From JAXGMV01 sp040772085 (lineage in GTDB: Bacteria; Chloroflexota; Anaerolineae; Anaerolineales; Anaerolineaceae), in contig JAXGYU010000001.1 in assembly GCA_040772085.1 (NCBI GenBank), positions 310,001 to 374,000 on the forward strand: a stretch of 64,000 nt of DNA, given 5' to 3'. Positions 1 to 8,619 of this stretch are shown piece after piece. How positions within the stretch are numbered: position 1 is the stretch's first letter; every line of letters begins with the position of its first letter. A program made the position numbers and the translations under genes. The notes under the pieces were generated by a model. The model had not been told where the DNA came from and ran no database searches. It saw nothing but the letters and a program-made list of their open reading frames with translations.

Positions 1-2325
1 ATGCCGAGCATGATGACCCTTGGCGCGACATGGAGCACGGAATTGGCGGGGCGCGCGGGCGCAGTGGCCGGCTATGAGCTCTCCGCTCTGGGCGTCAACT
101 TCCTGTTCGCGCCTGACCTTGATGTCTTTGACGTGCTCAGGCCGGCGGGGAATGGGGAGGCCGGCAGCATCACCCTCGGCGCCGATCCTTACTGGGTAGG
201 CGCGTTAGGCAAGGCATACGTTGCTGGACTGCAAACCGGCAGCCAGAACCGGATCGCCACCATCGCCAAATATTTCCCGGGCAGGGGCAGTTCGGACCGC
301 TCCGCTGACCTGGAGGTCGCGACTGTCAAGAAAACTTTGGAAAATCTAACCCAGGTTGACCTCGCGCCCTTCCTGTCAGTCGCGGGTGCCGGCAACCCCA
401 CCGAAGGGGTAATCGATGGCATGCTGCTCTCACATACCCGTTATGAGGGTTTGCAGGGGAGCGTGACCTCGACCACAAAACCAGTTAGTCTTGATCTGAA
501 TGCCATCGACCAATTATTCAGCATGCCCGTTTTGCTGGACTGGCGGCAGGGCGGCGGCCTGATCGTTTCAGACAACCTCGGCAGCCAGGCAATCCGCCGC
601 TTCTATGATCCGATCATGCAGCGCTTTGACGCGCGTCAGGTCGCGCGGGATGCTTTCCTGGCCGGCAATGACCTGCTGTATGTGGATGATTTCATCGCCA
701 GCGGGTTTACGGACCAGTACGCGACCATCTCGGATACATTATTGTTCTTTTCTCAAAAGTATCGCGAGGATGCCGCCTTCGCTCAGCGGGTGGATGAAAG
801 CGTACGGCGAATCCTGGCCGCCAAATTCCGAATATATCCAAGTTTCTCGTTGAATACTGTACTGCCTGCCACAGATTTGATCTCCCTGGGGACGGGCAAT
901 GACACAAGCTTTTCCATCATTCAGGCTGGCGCGACTCTGATCAGCCCCGGCGCGGCGGAGGTCGCGCTGGCGATACCGCAGGCGCCGCGAATGAATGATC
1001 GCCTGGTGTTCATCACGGATACTGATTCCTACAGCCAGTGCCAACAATGCCCGCCGCACCAGTCTATCGCTGTCAACGGCTTTCAGAACAATGTGCTCAA
1101 GCTCTACGGGCCGGCGGGGTCAGGTCAGGTGGCTGAGTATCGCCTGTCATCCTATACGACCAACGAGCTGCGTGATTATCTGAACAATCAGGATACGACC
1201 GGCAAGATCGAGAACGACCTGCGCAACGCGAACTGGATCGTCTTCGCCATGTTTAATGAGCAATCGCTTGACCCGCAAAATGGCGCGGTGCATCGCTTCC
1301 TGTCTACCCGGCCGGAATTGCAGCAGAACAAGAAGTTGATTGGTTTTTCGTTCACATCACCAATCAATCTGGATTCGACTGACCTGTCCAAGCTGACGGC
1401 CTATTACGCGCTTTACACGAAGATTCCTGTCGCGCTTGAAGTGGCGACCCGTATCTTGTTTCGTGAGATCACCCCCAAGGGCAATTCGCCCGTGCCGGTG
1501 CCCAGCGTTGGGTATGACCTGGTTGAGATGGTGAAGCCGGATCCGCGGCAGGTGATCGCGCTGTCGCTAGACATGGAAAATTATCGCAATCTGCAGCGCA
1601 CGCCTGCTGGACCTGGCTATGATGGGACTGCGCCGTTGCCCGAGATTCCGACATTTGACGTGGGTGACAGCATCCCGGTTATAACGGGTGTGATTCTCGA
1701 CCGTAACCAGCGCCATGTTCCGGATGGCACGAAAGTCACCTTCTCATTCGCGACGACCGGTGACAGCGAGAATGTTCAACTGGTTGAGACCGTCACCAGA
1801 GATGGCGTTGCCAGCGCGGTTTACCGGATCACCAATCGCGGCGTGCTTGAAATCAAGGCCAGCGCTGAACCGGCATTGACCTCACAGATTTTGCGGCTCA
1901 ACATTGTCGGCGGCGTTCAGGCAGCCATTACGGTGATCGCGCCGACGCCGGCACAGGCGGCGATGCCCGAACCAACCGCGACCACGGTTGTGCCAACACC
2001 CGTCGTGAACACCGAGATCCAGCCGCCCGAGAAGATGAAACCAACCGTGCTGGACTGGTTCCTGACGATGGTGCTGATTTTCGGCATTGGCGCAGGCTTC
2101 GGCATGCTTGGTTCCCGCATCCACAATTTGCGCTGGGGCGTACGCTGGGGAGCGTTGAGCACCATCGGCGGTATCATCGCCTACACGATGGTGATCACTG
2201 GCGTCTTCGGCGGACAATTATGGGGCGCGGCAGGCGGGTTCGCGCCGATCATGGCGTTTATCCTGCTGGGGTGTGTGCTGGGCTGGCTGGTGGGCTATTT
2301 GTGGCAATCGCTGGTCTTGAATTAA
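1..2325 (+). CDS. GH3-family (NagZ-like) membrane-anchored protein, 5' end outside window
   Basis: The reading frame is open at base 1. The first Met aligns inside the GH3 barrel, so the true start lies upstream. Residues 1 to about 275 resemble the GH3 N-terminal domain: an ELSALGVNFLFAPDLDV stretch, KYFPGRG at 90-96 where NagZ enzymes have KHFPGHG, and GLIVSDN with the candidate nucleophile Asp at residue 191. A GH3 C-terminal-like region follows, then an Ig/invasin-like beta domain (about 560-640), a Pro/Thr linker, and three hydrophobic segments in the last 95 residues. The His of the KHFPGHG motif is replaced by Tyr, and no Asp-x-x-x-His acid/base loop is evident. Activity on N-acetylglucosaminides is therefore doubtful. 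It ends immediately next to the convergent kinase gene. Family is fairly sure; substrate is unknown. Confidence 0.8.
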   Translation: MPSMMTLGATWSTELAGRAGAVAGYELSALGVNFLFAPDLDVFDVLRPAGNGEAGSITLGADPYWVGALGKAYVAGLQTGSQNRIATIAKYFPGRGSSDRSADLEVATVKKTLENLTQVDLAPFLSVAGAGNPTEGVIDGMLLSHTRYEGLQGSVTSTTKPVSLDLNAIDQLFSMPVLLDWRQGGGLIVSDNLGSQAIRRFYDPIMQRFDARQVARDAFLAGNDLLYVDDFIASGFTDQYATISDTLLFFSQKYREDAAFAQRVDESVRRILAAKFRIYPSFSLNTVLPATDLISLGTGNDTSFSIIQAGATLISPGAAEVALAIPQAPRMNDRLVFITDTDSYSQCQQCPPHQSIAVNGFQNNVLKLYGPAGSGQVAEYRLSSYTTNELRDYLNNQDTTGKIENDLRNANWIVFAMFNEQSLDPQNGAVHRFLSTRPELQQNKKLIGFSFTSPINLDSTDLSKLTAYYALYTKIPVALEVATRILFREITPKGNSPVPVPSVGYDLVEMVKPDPRQVIALSLDMENYRNLQRTPAGPGYDGTAPLPEIPTFDVGDSIPVITGVILDRNQRHVPDGTKVTFSFATTGDSENVQLVETVTRDGVASAVYRITNRGVLEIKASAEPALTSQILRLNIVGGVQAAITVIAPTPAQAAMPEPTATTVVPTPVVNTEIQPPEKMKPTVLDWFLTMVLIFGIGAGFGMLGSRIHNLRWGVRWGALSTIGGIIAYTMVITGVFGGQLWGAAGGFAPIMAFILLGCVLGWLVGYLWQSLVLN

Positions 2326-3318
2326 TCAGCCGAGAAGTGTCAGGACGAACGAAACGATCAGCATGATGACGGTGAACGCCAGTAAATAGCGCTCCGGTTT
2401 CAAACCAATTACCTTTTGCAGGCTCATTTGTTCCAGCAGCATTGTCTTGCGTTTTTGCGACGCGCTGCGGATGTTTGTCAGCGCGGTCATGAAATCCGCC
2501 ACAGAATCCGGCCGGTCGTTGGGATGCAGCGCCATTGCTTCCATAATCGCCCGTTCAACGCGCGGTGAAACTTTGGGATTTAGCTGCCGGGGGTGCGGCA
2601 GCGCGTCTGGGTTGAGGAAACGGTCCCGGGCTTCCAGCGGCGCCTGGTTGGTCAATAGGTGGTAGAGGGTTGCTCCGAAAGCATAGACATCGCTGCGCGC
2701 GTCGGTATAGCTGCCGTCGCCGCCGTACTGCTCGAGCGGGGTGTAGTAAGCGGTGCCTTGACCTTGGAGGATGGTGATGGTTGCCTCGCCCTTGGCGAGC
2801 AGTTTGACCAACCCGAAGTCCACCAGCTTAACAACACCACTCGGCGTGAGTTTGACATTGCTGGGTTTGATATCCCTATGTAGGATGGGGGGTTCCTGGT
2901 CATGCATGAAGGTCAGCGCGTCAGCGAGCTGGGCGCACCATTCGAGGACGATATTTTCTTCCAGAAAGGTCTTGGCCTGCAGGGCTTCAGTCATCAGCGT
3001 GCGCAGATCCTTTCCAGGCACATAGTCCATGACGAGATAATCGTGATTGTCAATCGAGAAATAATCGGAGACCTTGGGGAGATTGGGATGATCAAGCCGC
3101 GCCAGGGTGGTGGCTTCGCGCTGAAACTGCTCGCGCGCCTGCTTGAGCAGTTCAGCCGTCAGACTCTGATCATGTTCAATTTCCTTGACCGCCGTCTGCC
3201 GGCCCTCAAGCCTCAGATCAGACGCGAGGTAAATGTTCCCCATACCGCCCTGACCGATGATGCGGACGATCTGGTAGCGATCTCTCAATATTTGGCCGGA
3301 TTTTAGCGGAATTGCCAC
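2326..3318 (-). CDS. Membrane-anchored eukaryotic-type Ser/Thr protein kinase
   Basis: A 330-residue protein with a complete Hanks-type kinase domain. The glycine loop GQGGMG is at 22-27, the catalytic Lys at 45 (AVKEIE), the HRD motif at 147-149 with K151 and N154, DFG at 167-169, and PLEQY in place of APE near 194. A single hydrophobic segment occupies about residues 308-329 at the extreme C-terminus. There is no PASTA or other extracellular sensor domain, so it is probably a tail-anchored cytoplasmic kinase. The start is GTG, with AGGAAAG about 10 nt upstream. It is divergent from an FHA/winged-helix regulator, an obvious candidate phospho-Thr reader for this kinase; that link is inferred from position only. 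Confidence 0.93.
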   Translation of the reverse strand: MAIPLKSGQILRDRYQIVRIIGQGGMGNIYLASDLRLEGRQTAVKEIEHDQSLTAELLKQAREQFQREATTLARLDHPNLPKVSDYFSIDNHDYLVMDYVPGKDLRTLMTEALQAKTFLEENIVLEWCAQLADALTFMHDQEPPILHRDIKPSNVKLTPSGVVKLVDFGLVKLLAKGEATITILQGQGTAYYTPLEQYGGDGSYTDARSDVYAFGATLYHLLTNQAPLEARDRFLNPDALPHPRQLNPKVSPRVERAIMEAMALHPNDRPDSVADFMTALTNIRSASQKRKTMLLEQMSLQKVIGLKPERYLLAFTVIMLIVSFVLTLLG

Positions 3319-3343
3319 GTGATTTCTTTCCTGAACTATAAAA

Positions 3344-3372
3344 GTGACTAAAGTTGGGTTATATTATACAAT
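3344..3372 (+). promoter_or_regulatory. Candidate promoter for the FHA regulator
   Basis: GTGACT at 3344-3349 and TACAAT at 3367-3372 are separated by 17 bp. They lie in the short gap between the divergent kinase and FHA genes. An overlapping TATACA (3365-3370) ends 7 nt before the ATG at 3378, so a leaderless transcript is also possible. Confidence 0.45.
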
Positions 3373-3377
3373 TATCC

Positions 3378-4064
3378 ATGAGGAGAGACAGAAGCGAGAT
3401 GGAAGGGGAGTTCAATACCGATCCTGTATTAGTGGGGCAGAGTGGTCCCTTAAATGGCGAGCAATGGGTGATCGATCGTGCCCTGACCATAGGCCGCGAC
3501 CCGAGCTGTGACATCGTCATCACAGACCGGCAGATTTCCCGTCAGCATGCCCGCCTCTCCCCTCAACCCCTGGGTATCCAGATCGAAGACCTCGGCAGTA
3601 AAAACGGTACCTATGTCAATGACCAGCGCCTGACGACAGCGGCCTATATCCAGGACGGTGACCTGATCACGATCGCGCTGGTACAGCACTTTGTCTTCCT
3701 CGGCTCAGACACGACCATGCCGATGAGCCAGGAACCGCTCATCTACCGCAAGGTGAGAGCCGGGCTGGAGGTCGACACCAAGGCGCGTGTCGTCATGGTG
3801 GATGGCATCGAACTGACGCCATCACTTTCTGTGCAGCAATTCAACCTGGTCCAGGCATTGACCGAGCGGCCCGGCGAGGTCGTATCTCGAGATGAGCTGA
3901 TTGAGCGCATCTGGGGCGCCGCGGAAGTTCAGGGCGTATCCGAGCAGGCGCTGGACGCATTGATCCGCCGCTTGCGCGACCGGATCGCTCAGGTCGACCC
4001 TGATCACGAGTACATTGTGACCGTCCGGGGATACGGATTGAGGCTGGAGAACAAGAATCAATAA
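3378..4064 (+). CDS. FHA domain - OmpR/PhoB-type winged-helix transcriptional regulator
   Basis: About 228 residues. An N-terminal FHA domain shows the conserved GRDPSCDI, SRQHARL and GSKNGTYVN motifs that bind phosphothreonine. A C-terminal winged-helix domain of the OmpR/PhoB trans_reg_C type follows (GEVVSRDELIERIWG, then RRLRDRI and VRGYGLRL). There is no receiver domain, so DNA binding would be tied to Ser/Thr phosphorylation and not to a phospho-Asp relay. A TTG at 3354 lies inside promoter-like sequence and is rejected as start. ATG 3378 fits a leaderless start, and ATG 3399 is preceded by AGGAGAG, so either is possible. It is divergent from the membrane kinase at 2326-3318, its likely partner. 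Confidence 0.88.
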   Translation: MRRDRSEMEGEFNTDPVLVGQSGPLNGEQWVIDRALTIGRDPSCDIVITDRQISRQHARLSPQPLGIQIEDLGSKNGTYVNDQRLTTAAYIQDGDLITIALVQHFVFLGSDTTMPMSQEPLIYRKVRAGLEVDTKARVVMVDGIELTPSLSVQQFNLVQALTERPGEVVSRDELIERIWGAAEVQGVSEQALDALIRRLRDRIAQVDPDHEYIVTVRGYGLRLENKNQ

Positions 4065-4086
4065 CCCACGGGAGCCCGTGGGTTAT
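4061..4086. terminator. Bidirectional terminator hairpin
   Basis: A perfect 12-bp inverted repeat: ATAACCCACGGG at 4061-4072 and its complement at 4075-4086. It overlaps the FHA gene stop codon and sits between two convergent genes. It lacks a strong U tract on the plus side. Confidence 0.7.
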
Positions 4087-4114
4087 TGCTGTCATTTTCT
4101 GAAGGGTAAATTTT

Positions 4115-5464
4115 TTACTTCGCCAGATTGGCTTTCATCACCTGGCGCAAGGCCAATTTGTTGACCTTTTTCAGCGCTTCCAGTTCCGCGCCGCCAAGAC
4201 CCTGCTGCTCGTTCTGAGCGATCACACCCGCCAGCATATTCATCAGTTCGGGCGTCAGACGCTCCTTGTTCTCCTCAAGCATTTTGATCATCTCTTCGTC
4301 AGTTTTGGCGGTGAGAAGTTGTTCAATGAACTCGACTTCCGGAGGGGGCGCGCTCATTTTCTGCAACACATCGACCACGTTCTGCAGTTTCGCGCTGCGC
4401 TCCAGGTCACCCGTCTCGCGTGCTTTCTGCAATTCACTGCGCACCTGCTCAACAAAGAGTTCGTTGATGCCGGAGGCGTTCTTGACGATCGCGTCCTGAA
4501 GATCCGGCGCTGCCAGGATTTGATCAAGCAGTGTTTTCGCCTGCTCCATCTGCACTTTAATCGCTTCTTCGATCTGGTCGATGGTTTCCAGAATGTCCGT
4601 TCGCACCTGCGTGAGACGCGTTTTTTCTTCGCCTTCCGCCTCGTCAATTTTCTTGCTCAGCAGTTCGAAGAAAGTGTAGTCAAATCCGCTGCGCGCCAGT
4701 GAAACCAAAGTCGTCAGACGCACCTTGGTCGGGGCGTCAATGACCAGATCGAGCAATTTCTCACGGGTCAAGCCGTCTTTGCCGGCATCCTGCAGCGATT
4801 TGATCGCGGCTTCAGCCTCGCGGGACTGTTCGTAGAGTTCCTTACCAACCGTGGATCCTGTCAGCAATTCCTGCTGCAACGCTGCCAGTTGCTGCGCGCC
4901 TTCCTGGTCGCCTTGCTGCATCGTCACCTGGATCAGTCGGGAGAAGATCGAGAAGAATTCATTATCGATCATCTTGTCTTCCTGTTGAATGATGACCTTG
5001 CGGGAGTCCGGGCTGGCAGTCAGGAGCTTCTGAATCAAGTTGATCTTCTGCTGCTGGGCGTGGATCATCTCCTTGGTGATGCCATCCGCTTCGAGGATGG
5101 TTTCGACCATGGTCTGCATGGTGAACATCGTGCGCGGCTGCAACAGATAGCCTTTGCGCTTGTCGGCGGGTAAATTATTGAAGACGCGGGTGATGACCGG
5201 TCCCAGCCGCTTCTCCTGTTCATTGACAGGCAGTCCCAATTCGGGCGGGAAGTAGGTCAACAGCAATTCCTTCTCGGGATCATGGTAAACAATGGGAACG
5301 GGCAGCATGCCCTGATAACCGCAGCTTGGGCACTGAATGAGATTGAATTGGCCGCTCAGGATGCGTTGTTTATTCTGTGGATCGATACCAGTATCAAAGA
5401 GTTGTTCAATATCCGCGATGACCGGTTTGCGGCAATTTGGACAGGAAACTTGTGATTGAGCCAT
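4115..5464 (-). CDS. CpXC-domain protein with long helical C-terminus
   Basis: A 449-residue soluble protein. The N-terminus has two zinc-ribbon-like knuckles, CPNCRKP at about residue 8 and CPSCGYQG at about 45, with the spacing of the CpXC domain. From about residue 110 to the end it is strongly charged and rich in Glu, Lys and Gln, typical of helical or coiled-coil structure. No signal peptide or membrane segment is seen. No biochemical function is known to me for this family. The gene stands alone between a terminator and a sensor kinase on the same strand 66 bp away. A GGGAGG lies about 12 nt before the ATG. Confidence 0.8.
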   Translation of the reverse strand: MAQSQVSCPNCRKPVIADIEQLFDTGIDPQNKQRILSGQFNLIQCPSCGYQGMLPVPIVYHDPEKELLLTYFPPELGLPVNEQEKRLGPVITRVFNNLPADKRKGYLLQPRTMFTMQTMVETILEADGITKEMIHAQQQKINLIQKLLTASPDSRKVIIQQEDKMIDNEFFSIFSRLIQVTMQQGDQEGAQQLAALQQELLTGSTVGKELYEQSREAEAAIKSLQDAGKDGLTREKLLDLVIDAPTKVRLTTLVSLARSGFDYTFFELLSKKIDEAEGEEKTRLTQVRTDILETIDQIEEAIKVQMEQAKTLLDQILAAPDLQDAIVKNASGINELFVEQVRSELQKARETGDLERSAKLQNVVDVLQKMSAPPPEVEFIEQLLTAKTDEEMIKMLEENKERLTPELMNMLAGVIAQNEQQGLGGAELEALKKVNKLALRQVMKANLAK

Positions 5465-5530
5465 GTGTTGAATGGCCTCCCTCTCAATAAAATTTTGTGC
5501 TGGGATTATATCACGCGCGATTTGCCGGCA

Positions 5531-7081
5531 TCAACGCGGCAGTGAGAAACAGATGCGGGTGCCATGTGTCCGCTGGCGATCGATCCAGATTTTGCCGCCA
5601 TGTGCTTCGACAATCGACTTGGAGAGGTATAAGCCAAGTCCCGCGCCTTTGGTCTTGCGGGCGCTTTCAGGCGCACGGTAAAAGCGGTCAAAAATGTGAG
5701 GGACATCAGCCGGCGCGATGCCATCCCCTTCGTCGCTGACGCAGACAACTACATCCTTCGGGTGCACAGTGCCGGCGACAGTGATCACGCCTTTGGGCGT
5801 GTATTTGAGCGCGTTGCTGAGCAGGTTGCTGATCACCTGCTGCAGACGATCCTCATCGCCAATGACAGTCGGGAACTGCGGCGGGAATTCCACAGTGATG
5901 GTGTGCTTCTGCGATTGTTTCCCGAGCCGGTCAGCGGTTTGGCGGACCAGCAGCTCAAGGTCGAGTTCCGCGCGATTGATGCGCAGGTTGCCTGACTGCA
6001 GCCGGGTCGTGTCGAGCAAATTCTCGATCAGCTCAGTCAAGCGATCAGACTCTTCTTCGATCACCTGCAGGCTGTCCTGAACAATCTCGGCGTCCCATTT
6101 CACGTCACCCCGGCGCAGGGTCGAGACATAACCCTTAATCAGTGCGACTGGTGTTTTCAGCTCATGGCTCACCACAGAGATGAAGGTGCTTTTCAACTCA
6201 TCAGCCTGTCTGAAACGCGTGATGTCGATCACCGTCGCGATGACGCTCACCAGCTCATTGGCTTCATTGGTCAGCGGCGCGTAAGTGATGCCAACCGGTA
6301 TGGATCCGCCGGACATCTTCTGCAGATCGCCTTCCACGTAAAGTGTGGCATTCGGGGTCAAAGGCCAGCCGTCCGCCTCGGCCTGTTCCAGCGTCGGCAT
6401 CGCGGGTGGGGCGTACCAGCGAATGACCTGATCGTGGGTCTTCCCAGTGATGTCAGCCTCACGCGCTCCGACCATTTGCGAAAATGCGCGGTTGCAGTCC
6501 AGGATGACTGAATCGCGATCCAGAATCAGAACGCCCTCCGCGGCTGCGTTCAGCAGCGTATCAAGGCGTTTTCGTTCGGAGTCAATATGCGCGTAGAGCT
6601 GGGCATTATGCACCGCGATCGCAGCCTGATCCGCGAAGCTGGCAAGCAGGGTACGGTCATTGGCGGAGAAGTTGACGCGATAGGTGCGGAAGATGAAGAT
6701 CACCCCGATGATGCGCTGGCGCACGATCAGTGGCAGACCGACGCCGCTGAATGAGCCTGTCGCGATCGAGTCGATCAGCTCGTTCAGCAGCTCATTGATT
6801 TGTCTGAGTTCTTCTTCGAACGGGTTCTCGGTCGACTTTGGCATGCGGTCCAGGTAAGGCAGCAGCACGCGCATGAATGGCTGGCTGATGCCCTCGGATA
6901 CCGACACTTTCCACTTGCTGCGCTCGTCACGCAGCACGATCAAGCCCGCCTGGCCGGCAAGCAATTCGATCGAGATATTTAAAATTCGACCCAGGAGCTT
7001 GTTGATATCCAGCTCCTGGGTGAGGGCTTTCGCAATTTCTAGCAGGTAGTCGCGCTGTCTAACTCTTGCGTCAGGTAACAT
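5531..7081 (-). CDS. Cytoplasmic sensor histidine kinase (GAF-PAS-HisKA-HATPase)
   Basis: A 516-residue sensor kinase with no membrane segments. A GAF domain covers about 12-160 and a PAS domain about 175-290. HisKA carries the phosphoacceptor in SHELKTP (His306). HATPase_c follows with an N box (NLLSNALKYTP, about 419-429), a G1 box (DEGDGIAP), an F box (IFDRFYRAPES) and a G2 box (GAGLGLYLSKS). The start lies 4 nt after the stop of the upstream aminotransferase gene, and AGAGGA abuts the ATG, so translation is probably coupled. No response regulator is adjacent. The input signal is unknown. Confidence 0.93.
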   Translation of the reverse strand: MLPDARVRQRDYLLEIAKALTQELDINKLLGRILNISIELLAGQAGLIVLRDERSKWKVSVSEGISQPFMRVLLPYLDRMPKSTENPFEEELRQINELLNELIDSIATGSFSGVGLPLIVRQRIIGVIFIFRTYRVNFSANDRTLLASFADQAAIAVHNAQLYAHIDSERKRLDTLLNAAAEGVLILDRDSVILDCNRAFSQMVGAREADITGKTHDQVIRWYAPPAMPTLEQAEADGWPLTPNATLYVEGDLQKMSGGSIPVGITYAPLTNEANELVSVIATVIDITRFRQADELKSTFISVVSHELKTPVALIKGYVSTLRRGDVKWDAEIVQDSLQVIEEESDRLTELIENLLDTTRLQSGNLRINRAELDLELLVRQTADRLGKQSQKHTITVEFPPQFPTVIGDEDRLQQVISNLLSNALKYTPKGVITVAGTVHPKDVVVCVSDEGDGIAPADVPHIFDRFYRAPESARKTKGAGLGLYLSKSIVEAHGGKIWIDRQRTHGTRICFSLPR

Positions 7082-7085
7082 TCCT

Positions 7086-8408
7086 CTATTTTATATCTTT
7101 TTCTGCCATGCCGATCGTCTCATCAAGAATCTTCAGTCCTTCGTCCATCTGAGACTTGCTGATCATGAGGGGCGGGGAGAGGCGCAGCGTGCTTGGACCG
7201 CAGCCGAGCGTCAGCAGACCGCGTTCGAACGCCAGGTCAGAGACTTTGTCGCGCAGCGCGGCAGCGTATTCCTTGGTTTCCTGATTCTTCACGAAATCGA
7301 TGCCAAGCATCAGACCTTTACCGCGCACATCACCGATTGATGGATGGCGCATCTTGATCTCTTCAAGCGCGTCCATGGCATAGGCGCCAACTTCGGCAGC
7401 GTTCTGCATCAGACCATTTTCGATCACATCCAGCGTCGCGAGCGCAGCCGCGCAGGCAATCGGGTTACCGCCATAGGTATTGCCGTGCGAGCCTTTCGGC
7501 CAGGTGACAACGCTCTTGCGGGCGGTCATCATGCCCAGCGGGACGCCGGAGGCGATGCCTTTGGCGACAGTCATAATGTCAGGCTCGACACCGAAGTGCT
7601 CGATAGCCCACCACTTGCCCGTGCGGCCGGTGCCGGACTGGACTTCATCGGCAATCAGCAGGATGCCATGTTTATCACAAAGTTTGCGCAGGGCAGGGAA
7701 GAAGCCTTCATCAGGGACGATGTAACCGCCTTCACCCTGGATAGGCTCAATGACGATGCCGGCGACATCCTTGGGCGGCAGCAGCCGGCCGAGGATGGTT
7801 TCTTCAATGTAGCTCACCACGGTTTCACCGTAGGTCAGCCCTTTTTTGCGGACCAGCATCTGGCGATAGGGATCGGGGTATGGCGCGTGGACTACGCCGT
7901 TCATCAGCGGGAAGAAGCCTTCATGATAGGTGTACTTGCTGGCGGTGAGCGTCACCGAACCAAGTGTGCGGCCATGGAAACCGCCGAGGAAGCCGATGAA
8001 CTGCGTACGGCGTGTTGAGTAGCGCGCCAGCTTGATAGCTGCTTCCACCGCTTCAGTACCGGAATTGGACATGAAGGTGATCGCTCGCTCCTTGAATGGC
8101 GCGATCTCATTCATTTTCTCGCCCAGTTCAGCCAGCTTGTCGTGATAGAAATCAGAAGAGATGTGCAGGAATTTCTCTGCCTGATCCTGGATTGCCTTTA
8201 CAACTTTGGGATGACAGTGGCCAGTCGAATTGACCGCGATGCCGGCTGCAAAATCGAGATATTGGTTGCCATCCGCATCCCAAACATCCACGCCCTTGCC
8301 GTGGTCCATAACAAAGTCATAGGCTCGAGGGTAAGAAGGTGACACAAATTCCTTGTCACGGCTGATAATTTCCTTTGCTTTGGGACCGAGCTTGCGGATG
8401 GTTGACAT
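7086..8408 (-). CDS. Class III PLP-dependent aminotransferase (GABA/ornithine-type)
   Basis: A 440-residue fold-type I enzyme of the acetylornithine/4-aminobutyrate aminotransferase family. It has an N-terminal DADGNQYLDFAAGI segment, a phosphate-binding SNSGTEAVEAAIK, a cofactor-binding LIADEVQSGTGRTG, and the Schiff-base lysine in TVAKGIASGVPLG. Length is usual for the family. The sequence alone does not decide between 4-aminobutyrate, acetylornithine and ornithine as amino donor, and no arginine or GABA genes are nearby. AGGAGA precedes the ATG. The sensor kinase gene follows 4 nt downstream, so the two are probably cotranscribed. Confidence 0.9.
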   Translation of the reverse strand: MSTIRKLGPKAKEIISRDKEFVSPSYPRAYDFVMDHGKGVDVWDADGNQYLDFAAGIAVNSTGHCHPKVVKAIQDQAEKFLHISSDFYHDKLAELGEKMNEIAPFKERAITFMSNSGTEAVEAAIKLARYSTRRTQFIGFLGGFHGRTLGSVTLTASKYTYHEGFFPLMNGVVHAPYPDPYRQMLVRKKGLTYGETVVSYIEETILGRLLPPKDVAGIVIEPIQGEGGYIVPDEGFFPALRKLCDKHGILLIADEVQSGTGRTGKWWAIEHFGVEPDIMTVAKGIASGVPLGMMTARKSVVTWPKGSHGNTYGGNPIACAAALATLDVIENGLMQNAAEVGAYAMDALEEIKMRHPSIGDVRGKGLMLGIDFVKNQETKEYAAALRDKVSDLAFERGLLTLGCGPSTLRLSPPLMISKSQMDEGLKILDETIGMAEKDIK

Positions 8409-8583
8409 TGTATTCTCCTGTGTTATGTTAGATATATGTTACAAAAGAACTATTCCCCTAAAAATATATTATAGCATCAGCGAAACGATAATCCTGGAAT
8501 TTCGGGGGTTATTTGTTTCCATGTTTCCCGGAATAATGTCATTAGTAGCCACTCGCGTCGGCTGAGTGTACCCCTTTCATTTG

Positions 8584-8612
8584 TTGACTCAAGTTTCAAA
8601 CACTGCTATATT
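8584..8612 (+). promoter_or_regulatory. Strong sigma-70-type promoter of yvcK, probably leaderless
   Basis: TTGACT at 8584-8589, a 17-bp spacer, and TATATT at 8607-8612. The predicted transcription start falls at about 8619-8620, which is the ATG. No Shine-Dalgarno sequence is present. Confidence 0.75.
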
Positions 8613-8619
8613 ATCTTTG

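Noticed and set aside
8566..8619. Earlier GTG start for yvcK
   Set aside because: It lies upstream of a strong promoter whose predicted start coincides with ATG 8620.
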